Counted from the stretch's first letter, positions 9,230 to 18,322 are shown. The stretch is DNA of 64,000 nt from Brucella anthropi_A (GCF_046630315.1 NZ_LQBD01000039.1:111377-175376); one strand, 5' to 3'. Notes: generated from the letters alone by a model not told the origin. Program-made: numbers and translations.

Positions 9230-10903
9230 TCAATTTCCAAGGATGGCCGGAAGGCGCAGGCCCTGCTGCCTGGCCCAGTCGAGCGCCTCTTCATAGCCCG
9301 CATCGGCATGGCGCATGACGCCGGTTGCCGGGTCGTTCCACAAGACGCGCTCAAGCCTGCGATCCGCATCCTCGGTGCCGTCGCAGCAGATCACCATGCC
9401 CGCATGCTGCGAGAAGCCCATGCCGACCCCGCCGCCGTGATGCAGCGAAACCCATGTTGCCCCGGAAGCGGTGTTGAGAAGCGCGTTCAAGAGCGGCCAG
9501 TCGGATACGGCGTCCGAGCCGTCCTTCATGGCTTCGGTTTCGCGGTTCGGCGAGGCGACCGAGCCGCTGTCGAGATGGTCGCGGCCGATGACGATTGGCG
9601 CTTTCAGCTCGCCATTGCGCACCATTTCGTTGAAGGCAAGGCCGAGGCGATGGCGGTCGCCCAGGCCCACCCAGCAGATGCGCGCAGGCAGGCCCTGAAA
9701 GGCGATGCGGTCGCGCGCCATGTCGAGCCAGTTGTGCAGGTGCTTGTTGTCGGGCAGCAGTTCCTTCACCTTGGCATCGGTTTTGTAGATATCCTCCGGG
9801 TCTCCGGAAAGGGCGGCCCAGCGGAACGGGCCGACGCCGCGGCAAAACAGCGGACGGATATAGGCAGGCACAAAGCCGGGGAAGGCAAAGGCGTTTTCAA
9901 GGCCTTCTTCCAGCGCCATCTGGCGGATATTGTTACCGTAATCGAGGGTCGGAATGCCCATGTTCCAGAAATCGACCATGGCCTGCACATGGAGCTTCAT
10001 CGAAGCGCGGGCGGCCTTTTCGACGGCTTTCGGGTCGCTCTCCTGCTTGGCGCGCCATTCGGCGACGCTCCAGCCAATCGGCAGATAGCCATGCACCGGA
10101 TCATGCGCCGAGGTCTGGTCGGTGACGATATCCGGCTTCACGCCGCGCCGGACGAGTTCCGGGAAGATTTCCGCCGCATTGCCGATGAGCGCGATGGATT
10201 TTGCCTCGCCTGCCTTGGTCCAGGCGTCGATCTTGGCCAGCGCGTCATCAAGGCTGCGGGTCTTCTCATCGACATAGCGGGTGCGCAGGCGGAAGTCGGC
10301 GCGGGTTTCGTCGCACTCTACCGCAAGGCAGCAGGCGCCGGCCATGACGGCTGCGAGTGGCTGTGCGCCACCCATGCCGCCAAGACCGCCGGTCAAGATC
10401 CACTTGCCCTTGAGATTGCCGCCATAATGCTGGCGACCGGCCTCGACAAAGGTTTCATAGGTGCCCTGAACGATGCCCTGCGCGCCGATATAAATCCACG
10501 AACCGGCGGTCATCTGGCCATACATGGCAAGACCCTTCTTATCCAGTTCGTTGAAGTGATCCCAGTTGGCCCAATGCGGCACGAGGTTGGAATTGGCAAT
10601 CAGGACGCGGGGCGCATCCTTGTGGGTGCGGAAGACACCGACCGGCTTGCCCGACTGCACCAGCAGGGTTTCGTCGTCATTCAGCGTCTTGAGGGTGGCG
10701 ACGATGCGGTCGAAATCGTCCCATGTGCGGGCAGCGCGGCCGATGCCGCCATAGACCACCAGCTCATGCGGACGCTCGGCCACATCGGGATCGAGATTGT
10801 TCATCAGCATGCGCAGCGGCGCCTCGGTCAGCCAGCTTTTGGCGTTCAGTTCGTCTCCGCGCGGCGCCCGGACTTCGCGCTCGTTATGGCGTGGGTTGGA
10901 CAT
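9230..10903 (-). CDS. hutU: Urocanate hydratase
   Basis: NAD-dependent urocanase of 557 residues that converts urocanate to 4-imidazolone-5-propionate. Full family length. The NAD-binding GGLGGMGGAQPLA segment (near residues 170-185) and a C-terminal region including LPARICWVGLGDRH and HHGGGVGMGFSQHAG are all present. The start MSNPRHNERE follows GAGGAAACC. Located between hutG (ten-base gap) and hutD in the leftward hut operon. Confidence 0.97.
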   Translation of the reverse strand: MSNPRHNEREVRAPRGDELNAKSWLTEAPLRMLMNNLDPDVAERPHELVVYGGIGRAARTWDDFDRIVATLKTLNDDETLLVQSGKPVGVFRTHKDAPRVLIANSNLVPHWANWDHFNELDKKGLAMYGQMTAGSWIYIGAQGIVQGTYETFVEAGRQHYGGNLKGKWILTGGLGGMGGAQPLAAVMAGACCLAVECDETRADFRLRTRYVDEKTRSLDDALAKIDAWTKAGEAKSIALIGNAAEIFPELVRRGVKPDIVTDQTSAHDPVHGYLPIGWSVAEWRAKQESDPKAVEKAARASMKLHVQAMVDFWNMGIPTLDYGNNIRQMALEEGLENAFAFPGFVPAYIRPLFCRGVGPFRWAALSGDPEDIYKTDAKVKELLPDNKHLHNWLDMARDRIAFQGLPARICWVGLGDRHRLGLAFNEMVRNGELKAPIVIGRDHLDSGSVASPNRETEAMKDGSDAVSDWPLLNALLNTASGATWVSLHHGGGVGMGFSQHAGMVICCDGTEDADRRLERVLWNDPATGVMRHADAGYEEALDWARQQGLRLPAILGN

Positions 10904-10913
10904 GGTTTCCTCC

Positions 10914-11714
10914 TCAGGATTTCAGGTCGGCGGCAATCGCTTCCAGCCGCTGCAACAGGGTCTTGAGATGAACGCGAAGCTTGCTCGCCCTCGCTTCGTC
11001 ATAGGCAAAGGGCACGGCTTCGGTCGCAAGATGGGTCGATTGGGCAAGCTCCATCTGGATGGCGTGAACGCCGGTTTCCGGCTTGCCGTAATGGCGTGTC
11101 GTCCAGCCGCCCTTGAAACGGCCATTGAGGATCGAGGTGTAGCCTTCGGCCTTTGCCGTGACGTCCACGGCGGCGGCTTCGATCCTTGGATCGCAGGTCC
11201 TGCCCATATCCGTGCCGATGTTGAAATCGGGCAATTTGCCTTCGAACAGGAACGGAATATGCGAGCGGATCGAATGGCAGTCATAAAGAATGGCGACGCC
11301 ATGGATTGCCCTCACGCGCTCGATCTCGGCGGCGAGCGCATCGTGATAGGGCTTGTGGAAGCGAGCGATGCGGTCGGCAATATCGGCTTCGGTCGGCGCT
11401 TCCCCATCCTTCCAGATCGACAGGCCGTCGAAGTCTGTCTCCGGGATCAGCGTCGTGGTGTTCTGGCCGGGATAGAGGCTCACACCTGCCGGATCGCGAT
11501 TGGCATCGATGCAATAGCGGTGGAAGGTGGCGCGCACAAAAGTCGCGCCTTCGATCAGGCCGTCATAGAGCGTGTGAATATGCCAGTCGGTGTCGGCAAG
11601 GATTTTGCCGTTGTCGTTGAGCCGCGACCAGATGTCGTCCGGCACGTCCGTGCCCGTATGCGGCAGGCCGAGAATGACGGGCGACGTGCCCTGACGGATT
11701 TCGAAAGGCGCCAT
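10914..11714 (-). CDS. hutG: N-formylglutamate deformylase
   Basis: Zinc hydrolase of 266 residues of the N-formylglutamate amidohydrolase family; releases formate and L-glutamate. Motifs include GLPHTGTDVP near the N-terminus, DTDWHIHTLYDG, ATFHRYCIDANRDPAG and ILYDCHSIRSHIP, with histidine and aspartate metal ligands. The start at 11714 leaves one base after the hutH stop (TGACATG). Its pairing with hutF shows the five-step histidine route through formiminoglutamate and formylglutamate, not direct formiminoglutamate hydrolysis. Confidence 0.93.
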   Translation of the reverse strand: MAPFEIRQGTSPVILGLPHTGTDVPDDIWSRLNDNGKILADTDWHIHTLYDGLIEGATFVRATFHRYCIDANRDPAGVSLYPGQNTTTLIPETDFDGLSIWKDGEAPTEADIADRIARFHKPYHDALAAEIERVRAIHGVAILYDCHSIRSHIPFLFEGKLPDFNIGTDMGRTCDPRIEAAAVDVTAKAEGYTSILNGRFKGGWTTRHYGKPETGVHAIQMELAQSTHLATEAVPFAYDEARASKLRVHLKTLLQRLEAIAADLKS

Positions 11715-11715
11715 G

Positions 11716-13251
11716 TCACGCCTCCAGACCGGGCAGGATGCCCGCCGAAACGACGCCTGAAAGCGTGCCATCGGCGACCAGTTCGGCTGCGGCCTTGAGG
11801 TCGTCGGCCATGTAGCGGTCTTCTTCCAGTGTCGGCACATGATTGCGCAGCGCGGCAATCACCCTGGCAAGTTCGGCGCTGGTGGCGAGCGGTTCGCGCA
11901 GTTCCACGCCGAGCGCGCCGGTCAGCGCCTCGATGCCGATGATGGCGTTGAGATTGGCCGTCATCTGGAGAAGGCGGCGCGCGCCATGGCAGGCCATGGA
12001 CACATGGTCTTCCTGATTGGCGGAGGTCGGTGTGGAATCGACCGAAGCTGGATGCGCCATCTGCTTGTTTTCGCTCATCAACGCGGCGGAGGTGACTTCC
12101 GCGATCATCAGGCCGGAATTGAGCCCCGGCTTGCGGGCAAGAAAGGCGGGCAGGCCGAAGGAGAGCGCAGGGTCAACCAGAAGCGCGATGCGGCGCTGGG
12201 CGATGGCGCCGATTTCGCAGACGGCCAGCGCGATCTGGTCGGCGGCGAAGGCCACAGGTTCGGCATGGAAATTGCCGCCCGAAACGGCGCGTCCGTCCGA
12301 GAGAACGAGCGGATTGTCGGTGACCGCATTGGCTTCGATTTCCAATGTGCGGGCGGCCTGGCGCAGAATGTCGAGGCAAGCACCGTCAACCTGCGGCTGG
12401 CAGCGGATGCAATAGGGGTCCTGCACGCGCTGGTCGCCCTCAAGATGGCTCTGGCGGATGACGGACCCTTCGAGGAGGGCGCGCAATGCCCGGCCAGCAT
12501 CGATCTGGCCCTTATGGCCGCGGAGTGTGTGGATTTCCTCATGGAACGGTGCATCCGATCCCATGGCGGCATCGGTGGACAATGCGCCGGTGATGAGCGC
12601 CGTCTGCGCGGCGCGGTGCGCGCGGAAAAGACCGGCCAGCGCAAGCGCCGTCGATGTCTGCGTGCCGTTGATCAGCGCCAGCCCTTCCTTGGCGGCAAGC
12701 ACGACCGGCTTCAGGCCGGCCTTTGCCAGTGCCTTTGCGCCCGACAGACGCTCGCCCTGATAAAAGGCTTCGCCTTCGCCGATCATGGCGGCAGTCATGT
12801 GGGCGAGCGGCGCAAGATCGCCGGACGCGCCGACAGAGCCCTTTTCCGGGATCATCGGGATTACGCCTTTTGCCAGCATGTCTTCGATGAGCGTCACGAT
12901 TTCAAGCCGCACGCCGGACGCGCCGCGCCCGAGCGAAATCAGCTTCAGCGCCATGATGAGGCGCACGATGTTTTCCGGCAGTGGCTCACCGACGCCGCAG
13001 CAATGCGACAGGATCAGATTGCGCTGGAGCGTGGCGACATCGCCCGGCGCAATGCGGATCGAGGCGAGTTTTCCAAAGCCCGTATTGATGCCGTAAACCG
13101 GCTCGTCGCCCGCCGCGATTTCCGCAATGCGCGCGGCCGCCTTTTCGACGCCGGCATGAAAGGCGGGGTCGATGCGGACGGGGAGGCCATCGCGGTAGAT
13201 GGTTTCCAGCGTTTCAAGCGGGACAGAACCGGGCTTGAGGATGATGGTCAT
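11716..13251 (-). CDS. hutH: Histidine ammonia-lyase
   Basis: Cytoplasmic lyase of 511 residues that deaminates histidine to urocanate. The autocatalytic MIO prosthetic group forms from A142-S143-G144 in GSVGASGDLAPLAH, the same positions as in Pseudomonas putida. The start at 13251 gives the family length and follows GGAG; an ATG at 13263 four codons earlier is possible, and the frame open to 13506 runs into non-family sequence overlapping hutI. It lies between hutI and hutG. Confidence 0.96.
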   Translation of the reverse strand: MTIILKPGSVPLETLETIYRDGLPVRIDPAFHAGVEKAAARIAEIAAGDEPVYGINTGFGKLASIRIAPGDVATLQRNLILSHCCGVGEPLPENIVRLIMALKLISLGRGASGVRLEIVTLIEDMLAKGVIPMIPEKGSVGASGDLAPLAHMTAAMIGEGEAFYQGERLSGAKALAKAGLKPVVLAAKEGLALINGTQTSTALALAGLFRAHRAAQTALITGALSTDAAMGSDAPFHEEIHTLRGHKGQIDAGRALRALLEGSVIRQSHLEGDQRVQDPYCIRCQPQVDGACLDILRQAARTLEIEANAVTDNPLVLSDGRAVSGGNFHAEPVAFAADQIALAVCEIGAIAQRRIALLVDPALSFGLPAFLARKPGLNSGLMIAEVTSAALMSENKQMAHPASVDSTPTSANQEDHVSMACHGARRLLQMTANLNAIIGIEALTGALGVELREPLATSAELARVIAALRNHVPTLEEDRYMADDLKAAAELVADGTLSGVVSAGILPGLEA

Positions 13252-13269
13252 GACAGGCTCCATAAGAGC

Positions 13270-13304
13270 GCATCCCGAAAAGTGTGAAGCGGTTTTCGGG
13301 ATGC
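13270..13304. repeat. Short palindromic repeat between hutI and hutH
   Basis: GCATCCCGAAAA 13270-13281 and TTTTCGGGATGC 13293-13304 form a perfect 12-bp inverted repeat around GTGTGAAGCGG. The core CCGAAAA-GTGTGAAGCGG-TTTTCGG is a frequent intergenic palindrome of Rhizobiales genomes. It lies inside the operon, so it is more likely an mRNA stability or processing element than a full terminator. Confidence 0.7.
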
Positions 13305-13321
13305 GCGGTTCGAAACAACAA

Positions 13322-14539
13322 TTAGATGCGGCCCTTGAACACCCGCTTCCACAGCGGGTTGAAGCCGATGCGGTAGACGAGTTCAGCCGGGCGCTCGACA
13401 TTCCATATGGCGAGATCGGCATCCTTGCCGACTGCAAGCGTGCCGGTCTGGTCGAGAATGCCGAGCGCGCGTGCGGCCTCGCGGGTGACGCCGGCGATGC
13501 ATTCATCGACCGTCATGCGGAAGAGCGTTGCACCCATATTCATGGTCAGCAGCAGCGAGGTCAGCGGCGATGTGCCGGGATTGTTGTCGGTCGCAAGCGC
13601 CATCTTCGTGCCTGCGGCGCGGAAGGCTTCGACCGGCGGCTTTTGTGTTTCGCGGATGAAATAATAGGCACCGGGCAGCAGCACGGCCACTGTTCCGGCG
13701 CTCGCCATGGCGGCGGCACCATCCGCATCGGTATATTCCAGATGATCGGCGGAAAGCGCCCCATAGGAGGCGGCAAGGGCTGCGCCATGCAGGTTGGATA
13801 ACTGGTCGGCATGAAGCTTGACCGGAATGTCATGCGCCCTGGCCGCATCGAAGACGCGGGCGATTTCATCCGGCAGGAAGGCGATGCCTTCGCAAAACCC
13901 GTCCACCGCATCGGCCAGCCCCTCAGCGGCGATAGCCGGAAGCATGTCGTTGATGACGCGGTCGATATAGGCGGCTTTGTCGCCATTCATTTCGGGGGGC
14001 AGGGCATGTGCGCCGAGGAAGCTGGTGCGGATCGCGACGTCGCGTTCCTGGCCAAGACGGCGGGCGGCTTTGAGCGACTTGATTTCGCTCTCGCGGTCAA
14101 GACCGTAGCCGGATTTGACCTCGACGGTGGTGACGCCTTCGGCAATCAGCGCATCGAGACGCGGCAGGGTTTCGCGCACCAGATCGTCCTCGCTCGCCGC
14201 GCGCAGGTTTTTCACCGAGGAAACAATGCCGCCGCCGGCATGGGCGACTTCCTCATAGGACGCGCCGTTGAGCCGCAGCTCGAACTCATGCGCGCGATTG
14301 CCCGCATGGACAAGGTGGGTGTGGCAATCGATCAATCCCGGCGTGATGAGCCGGTTGCCGCAATCTATCCTCTCGAAGGAAAGATATTCGCCCGGAAGCC
14401 CGTTTTCAGGGCCGATATAGACGATCCTGCCATCCTCGACGGCCAGCGCCGCCTCTTCGATCAACCCTAGATTTGCGGCATTTTCTTCCAGCGTCGCAAT
14501 GCGCGCATGGGTGAAAACGGTGCTTGAATTGTTGAGCAT
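13322..14539 (-). CDS. hutI: Imidazolonepropionase
   Basis: Amidohydrolase-superfamily enzyme of 405 residues that opens 4-imidazolone-5-propionate to N-formimino-L-glutamate. Metal-binding LIDCHTHLVHAGNR, substrate loop ELRLNGASYEEVAHAGGGI, VEVKSGYGLD, PVKLHADQLSN and ALATDNNPGTSP are all intact. First gene of the leftward hut operon (I-H-G-U-D), divergent from hutF across the HutC operator. Confidence 0.96.
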   Translation of the reverse strand: MLNNSSTVFTHARIATLEENAANLGLIEEAALAVEDGRIVYIGPENGLPGEYLSFERIDCGNRLITPGLIDCHTHLVHAGNRAHEFELRLNGASYEEVAHAGGGIVSSVKNLRAASEDDLVRETLPRLDALIAEGVTTVEVKSGYGLDRESEIKSLKAARRLGQERDVAIRTSFLGAHALPPEMNGDKAAYIDRVINDMLPAIAAEGLADAVDGFCEGIAFLPDEIARVFDAARAHDIPVKLHADQLSNLHGAALAASYGALSADHLEYTDADGAAAMASAGTVAVLLPGAYYFIRETQKPPVEAFRAAGTKMALATDNNPGTSPLTSLLLTMNMGATLFRMTVDECIAGVTREAARALGILDQTGTLAVGKDADLAIWNVERPAELVYRIGFNPLWKRVFKGRI

Positions 14540-14572
14540 GAGCGTTTTCTCGCTTCCCCTGTTTTCCGATAA

Positions 14573-14582
14573 TGTATATACA
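14573..14582. promoter_or_regulatory. HutC-type operator in the hutI-hutF divergent promoter
   Basis: TGTATATACA is a perfect 10-bp palindrome in the only divergent gap of the hut locus. It matches the core of HutC-subfamily GntR operators (TGTATATACA-like). One site between hutI and hutF would let HutC control both arms, with urocanate as inducer by analogy with Pseudomonas and Brucella HutC. Confidence 0.75.
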
Positions 14583-14638
14583 TATTAGAGAGGCAGCCAA
14601 GAGAAAAATGCGCGGGAACATTCGAGGAGATGAATTTC

Positions 14639-16006
14639 ATGTCAGCAGCCACGCCTGAATTGCGATTTATCCATGCCGGCCAGGCGCTTCTCGGCAATGG
14701 CTGGGCCGAGAATGTCCGCATTGGCATTGCCGGGGGAAAGATCGCCTCGATGGAGGTGGGCAAGGCTGCCGGGGCAGGGGATGAACGTCACGCGGCGATT
14801 GTCGCAGGCGTGCCCAATCTGCACAGCCACGCCTTCCAGTACGGGATGGCGGGGCTTGCCGAAAAGCGGGGGCCGTCCGCCGATTCATTCTGGAGCTGGC
14901 GCGAGATCATGTACAAATTCGCGCTCGCCATGACGCCGGAACAGGCCGAAGCCGTGGCGCTGCGGCTCTATGTCGATATGCTGGAAGCAGGCTTTACCCG
15001 CGTTGGCGAGTTTCATTATCTGCATCATGATCGCGACGGCATGCCCTATGCCAATCTCGCGGAAATGGCGGATCGTATCGCTGCCGCTGCCCGAATGGCT
15101 GGCATCGGCCTGACGCTGCTTCCGGTCTTTTATGCGCATTCCGGTTTTGGCGGGGCCGCGCCCAATGAAGGCCAGCGGCGGTTCGTCAATGATCCCGAAC
15201 GTTTCGCGCGGCTGATCGAAGGTTGCAGCCGAGCACTGGCGGGCTTCGAGGGCGCTGTTCTGGGTGTCGCGCCGCACAGCCTGCGCGCCGTGACGCCGGA
15301 TGAACTCGATATTGTCACGCAGCTTCTGCCCGGTGCGCCGGTTCATATGCATGTGGCCGAACAGGTGAAGGAGGTGGAAGACTGCCTCGCCTGGTCCGGC
15401 AAGCGCCCGGTCGAATGGCTTCTCGACCGTCAGGATTTGTCGTCGCGCTGGTGCCTGATCCATGCAACCCACATGACCGACGATGAGACGAAACGCATGG
15501 CCGCAGCCGGTGCGATTGCCGGTCTTTGCCCGGTGACGGAAGCCAATCTCGGCGACGGCACTTTCAACGCAACCGTGTTTGCCGCCGCTGGCGGCACGTT
15601 CGGCATCGGGTCGGATTCGAATGTGCTGATCGGCATTGGCGATGAATTGCGCCAGCTTGAATATTCGCAGCGTCTTCATCGTCGCGCCCGCAATGTGCTG
15701 GCCGAAAATGAGGGATCGACGGGCCGCGCCCTGTTCGAGGGTGCGGTTGCGGGCGGCAATGTCGCGATGGGACGGCCGGAGGATGGCCTGAAAACGGGGG
15801 CGTCCGCCGATTTTGTCTCGCTGGATGTCGAGCGCCTGCCTCTGGCGAAAGGCGATGCGGTGCTGGACGGCTGGATTTTCGCCGGTCGCGCCCGTGTGAA
15901 TGACGTGTGGGTGCGGGGTGTCAAACAGGTGGAAGGCGGACGTCACCGCTTGCGCGACGAAGCGGAGCGTGCTTTCCAGAAGGCCCTGGGCGAATTACTC
16001 GCCTGA
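14639..16006 (+). CDS. hutF: Formimidoylglutamate deiminase
   Basis: Amidohydrolase of 455 residues that converts N-formimino-L-glutamate to N-formyl-L-glutamate and ammonia. VPNLHSHAFQ (metal site), FHYLHHDRDG, GVAPHSLRAV, HMHVAEQVKEV and FGIGSDSNVLI are family motifs. GAGGAG at 14624-14629 is well placed for the ATG at 14639; the upstream ATG at 14630 would abut it. First gene of the rightward arm, followed by hutC after eleven bases. Confidence 0.94.
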   Translation: MSAATPELRFIHAGQALLGNGWAENVRIGIAGGKIASMEVGKAAGAGDERHAAIVAGVPNLHSHAFQYGMAGLAEKRGPSADSFWSWREIMYKFALAMTPEQAEAVALRLYVDMLEAGFTRVGEFHYLHHDRDGMPYANLAEMADRIAAAARMAGIGLTLLPVFYAHSGFGGAAPNEGQRRFVNDPERFARLIEGCSRALAGFEGAVLGVAPHSLRAVTPDELDIVTQLLPGAPVHMHVAEQVKEVEDCLAWSGKRPVEWLLDRQDLSSRWCLIHATHMTDDETKRMAAAGAIAGLCPVTEANLGDGTFNATVFAAAGGTFGIGSDSNVLIGIGDELRQLEYSQRLHRRARNVLAENEGSTGRALFEGAVAGGNVAMGRPEDGLKTGASADFVSLDVERLPLAKGDAVLDGWIFAGRARVNDVWVRGVKQVEGGRHRLRDEAERAFQKALGELLA

Positions 16007-16017
16007 AAGGAGACAGC

Positions 16018-16764
16018 ATGGCTGGCGAAGATTCGATCGCAAAGGATGTGCCGGTGCTTTCGCTGCATCAGCGTATTCTGGACGATATTGAATCGCGCAT
16101 CCTGTCGGGAGAATGGGCGCCCGGCCATCGCATCCCGTTCGAACATGAATTGACGGAGCAATATGGCTGTTCACGCATGACCGTGAACAAGGCTCTGACC
16201 CAGCTTGCCAAGGCGGGGCTGATCGAGCGCAAGCGCCGGTCCGGAAGCTTCGTGTCGTTTCCGCAATCGCAGTCGGCCATCCTCGAAATCCACGATATAG
16301 GCGATGAAGTGGCGGCGCTTGGCGTTGCCTATCGCTTCGAGCTGACGAGCCGGCGCGAGCGATTGAGCGGCCCCGCCGATGCGAGACATATCGACATGCC
16401 GCGCCACACGCCGCTGGTCGAGCTTGTCTGCCGTCACCATGCGGGCAAGCGCGTCTTTGCGCTGGAAGAGCGCATCATCAGTCTCGATGCTGTTCCGGCA
16501 GCGGCGCAAACGGATTTTTCTAAAAATTCGCCGGGGCCGTGGCTGGTTGCCTGCGTGCCGTGGAGCAGCGCAAAGCACGCCATACGTGCGATTGCCGCGA
16601 CGCCGGAAGCGGCCAAAATGCTCGACATCGCACCCGGTTCGCCTTGTCTCGTGATCGAACGCCAGACGTGGAATGCCGACCAGCCGGTAACGCATGTGCG
16701 TTTTACCTATCCCGGCGACAGCCATGCGCTGGTGGCAAATTTCACGCCGTCGCAACAAGGATAA
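16018..16764 (+). CDS. hutC: Histidine utilisation repressor HutC (GntR family)
   Basis: Regulator of 248 residues: N-terminal winged helix (LHQRILDDIESRILSGEWAPG to RRSGSFVSFP, about residues 15-80, with the recognition helix CSRMTVNKALTQL) and a C-terminal UTRA ligand domain ending in HVRFTYPGDSHALVANF, typical of HutC. The start at 16018 follows AAGGAGACAGC. It binds urocanate in studied species. In Brucella abortus HutC also binds the virB promoter, so this gene may link histidine supply to type IV secretion. Confidence 0.93.
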   Translation: MAGEDSIAKDVPVLSLHQRILDDIESRILSGEWAPGHRIPFEHELTEQYGCSRMTVNKALTQLAKAGLIERKRRSGSFVSFPQSQSAILEIHDIGDEVAALGVAYRFELTSRRERLSGPADARHIDMPRHTPLVELVCRHHAGKRVFALEERIISLDAVPAAAQTDFSKNSPGPWLVACVPWSSAKHAIRAIAATPEAAKMLDIAPGSPCLVIERQTWNADQPVTHVRFTYPGDSHALVANFTPSQQG

Positions 16765-16773
16765 ATGGATTGG

Positions 16774-16804
16774 AAAAAAGCCGCCGCAGGGGAACAGCGG
16801 CGGC
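16774..16804 (-). terminator. Intrinsic terminator of the transaminase gene
   Basis: GCCGCCGC 16780-16787 and GCGGCGGC 16797-16804 form a stem; on the minus strand it is followed by a run of six T (TTTTTTCC). It serves the leftward transaminase gene and may also act on hutC transcripts, though the plus-strand side has no T-run. Confidence 0.8.
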
Positions 16805-16820
16805 CAAGTTGCGGCTCAAT

Positions 16821-16852
16821 CCGGGTGGCGATCAGGCCGGGTGGCGATCAGG
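16821..16852. repeat. 16-bp direct tandem duplication spanning the transaminase stop codon
   Basis: CCGGGTGGCGATCAGG occurs twice back to back at 16821-16836 and 16837-16852. The second copy carries the stop codon of the leftward transaminase gene. The first copy is downstream and non-coding. Confidence 0.85.
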
Positions 16853-18176
16853 CCGCTTGTTTGATGGCGTCGCCGAGAATGGAGACGATCGTGTCGATCT
16901 GCTCCTTTTCCACGATCAGCGGCGGTGACAGTGCAATCACATCGCCGGTCACGCGGATAAGCAGGCCCTTCTTGAAGCACTCGACGAAAATGTCGTAGGC
17001 GCGGGCGCCCGGCGCATCCTTGCGCGATGCAAGTTCGACCGCGCCGACGAGGCCGAGATTGCGGATATCGATGACATTCGGCGCGTCTTTCAGCGAATGA
17101 AGCGCTTCCTGCCAGTGATCGGCAAGGCCCGCGCCGCGGGTCAAAAGCCCTTCCTCGGCATAGACTTCCAGCGTTGCAAGGCCGGCGGCGGCGGCAACCG
17201 GATGGCCGGAATAGGTGTAGCCATGGAACAGTTCAATGGCGTTTTCCGGGCCGGTCATCAGGCCGTCATAGACCTTGCGGGCGGCAAAGACGGCGCCCAT
17301 CGGGATCGCGCCGTTGGTCAGGCCCTTGGCGGTGGTCACGAGGTCGGGGACGACGCCGAAATAATCAACCGCAAACGGCGTGCCGAGACGGCCGAAACCG
17401 GTGATGACTTCGTCGAAGATCAGGAGGATGCCGTATTTGTCTGCCGTGGCGCGGATGCGCTCCAGATAGCCCTTCGGCGGCAGGATGACGCCAGCCGAGC
17501 CGGACATGGGCTCCACGATGACGGCGGCGATCTTTTCAGCGCCGTGCAGCTGCACGAGACGTTCCAGATCGTCGGCCAGTTCGATGCCGTTGGCGGGCAG
17601 CCCCCTGGAGAAGGCGTTCTTTTCGATGTCGAGCGTGTGGCGCAGGTGATCGGCCGGAATCTGCGGGAAGACGCGGCGGTTATTGACGAGGCCGCCGACG
17701 GAAATGCCGCCGAAGCCGACGCCGTGATAGCCCTTCTCGCGGCCCAGAACCATGGTGCGGGTGCCCTGGCCGATGGCGCGCTGATAGGCGATGGCGATCT
17801 TCAGCGCCGTATCGACCGATTCCGACCCGGAATTGGTGAAGAATACGCGGTCGAGCTTCGCATCCGGTCCGCCTGGCGCAATGGCGGCGAGCTTTTCGGC
17901 GAAGTCGAAGGCAACATTGTGGCCCATCTGGAAGGTCGGCGCGAAATCCATGGTCGAAATCTGGCGCTCGACCGCTTCGGTGATGCGCTTGCGGCCATGG
18001 CCGGCGTTGCAGCACCACAGACCAGCCGTGCCATCGAGAACCTGATTGCCGTCGACATCGGTGTAATACATGCCCGAAGCGCTTGCGAGCAGGCGGGGAG
18101 CCGCCTTGAACTGCCGGTTTGCCGTGAACGGCATCCAGAAGTTCTCAAGGCTTGGCGTGTTGGTTTTGGTGAGCAT
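16848..18176 (-). CDS. Omega-amino acid (beta-alanine):pyruvate aminotransferase
   Basis: Class III PLP transaminase of 442 residues transferring an amino group from beta-alanine or another omega-amino acid to pyruvate. ENFWMPFTANRQFK at the N-terminus is typical of the beta-alanine subgroup. GSESVDTALKIA, the IFDEVITGFGRLG loop and the PLP lysine in TTAKGLTNGAIPMGAV are intact. The ATG at 18176 follows AGGAGGTAAC. It is divergent from an HTH-cupin regulator, which probably controls it. Putrescine or taurine transaminase activity cannot be excluded. Confidence 0.85.
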   Translation of the reverse strand: MLTKTNTPSLENFWMPFTANRQFKAAPRLLASASGMYYTDVDGNQVLDGTAGLWCCNAGHGRKRITEAVERQISTMDFAPTFQMGHNVAFDFAEKLAAIAPGGPDAKLDRVFFTNSGSESVDTALKIAIAYQRAIGQGTRTMVLGREKGYHGVGFGGISVGGLVNNRRVFPQIPADHLRHTLDIEKNAFSRGLPANGIELADDLERLVQLHGAEKIAAVIVEPMSGSAGVILPPKGYLERIRATADKYGILLIFDEVITGFGRLGTPFAVDYFGVVPDLVTTAKGLTNGAIPMGAVFAARKVYDGLMTGPENAIELFHGYTYSGHPVAAAAGLATLEVYAEEGLLTRGAGLADHWQEALHSLKDAPNVIDIRNLGLVGAVELASRKDAPGARAYDIFVECFKKGLLIRVTGDVIALSPPLIVEKEQIDTIVSILGDAIKQAA

Positions 18177-18241
18177 CGTTACCTCCTGTTTGCAGGCAGC
18201 AGGCCACGCTTTGCGAAAGGCAACAAGTCCTTTTCTTCAGC

Positions 18242-18281
18242 ATATCAAGTTATTGTTTTTATGTGCAAGAAATATCAAGTT
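18242..18281. promoter_or_regulatory. Paired direct repeats in transaminase/regulator promoter
   Basis: ATATCAAGTT occurs at 18242-18251 and again at 18272-18281, spaced exactly 30 bp (about three helical turns), in the AT-rich divergent gap. Candidate binding sites for the neighbouring HTH-cupin regulator. Confidence 0.5.
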
Positions 18282-18322
18282 TGTGCTATATCGAACATCA
18301 TAAACATGAGGGGGAAGCTGCG

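Noticed and set aside
9131..10966. 611-codon open frame on the plus strand opposite hutU
   Set aside because: It mirrors the hutU gene in a GC-rich genome. It has no family motifs or ribosome site, and hutU on the other strand is certain.
11839..13287. 482-codon open frame opposite hutH
   Set aside because: No recognisable domain; hutH has the MIO motif and full length.
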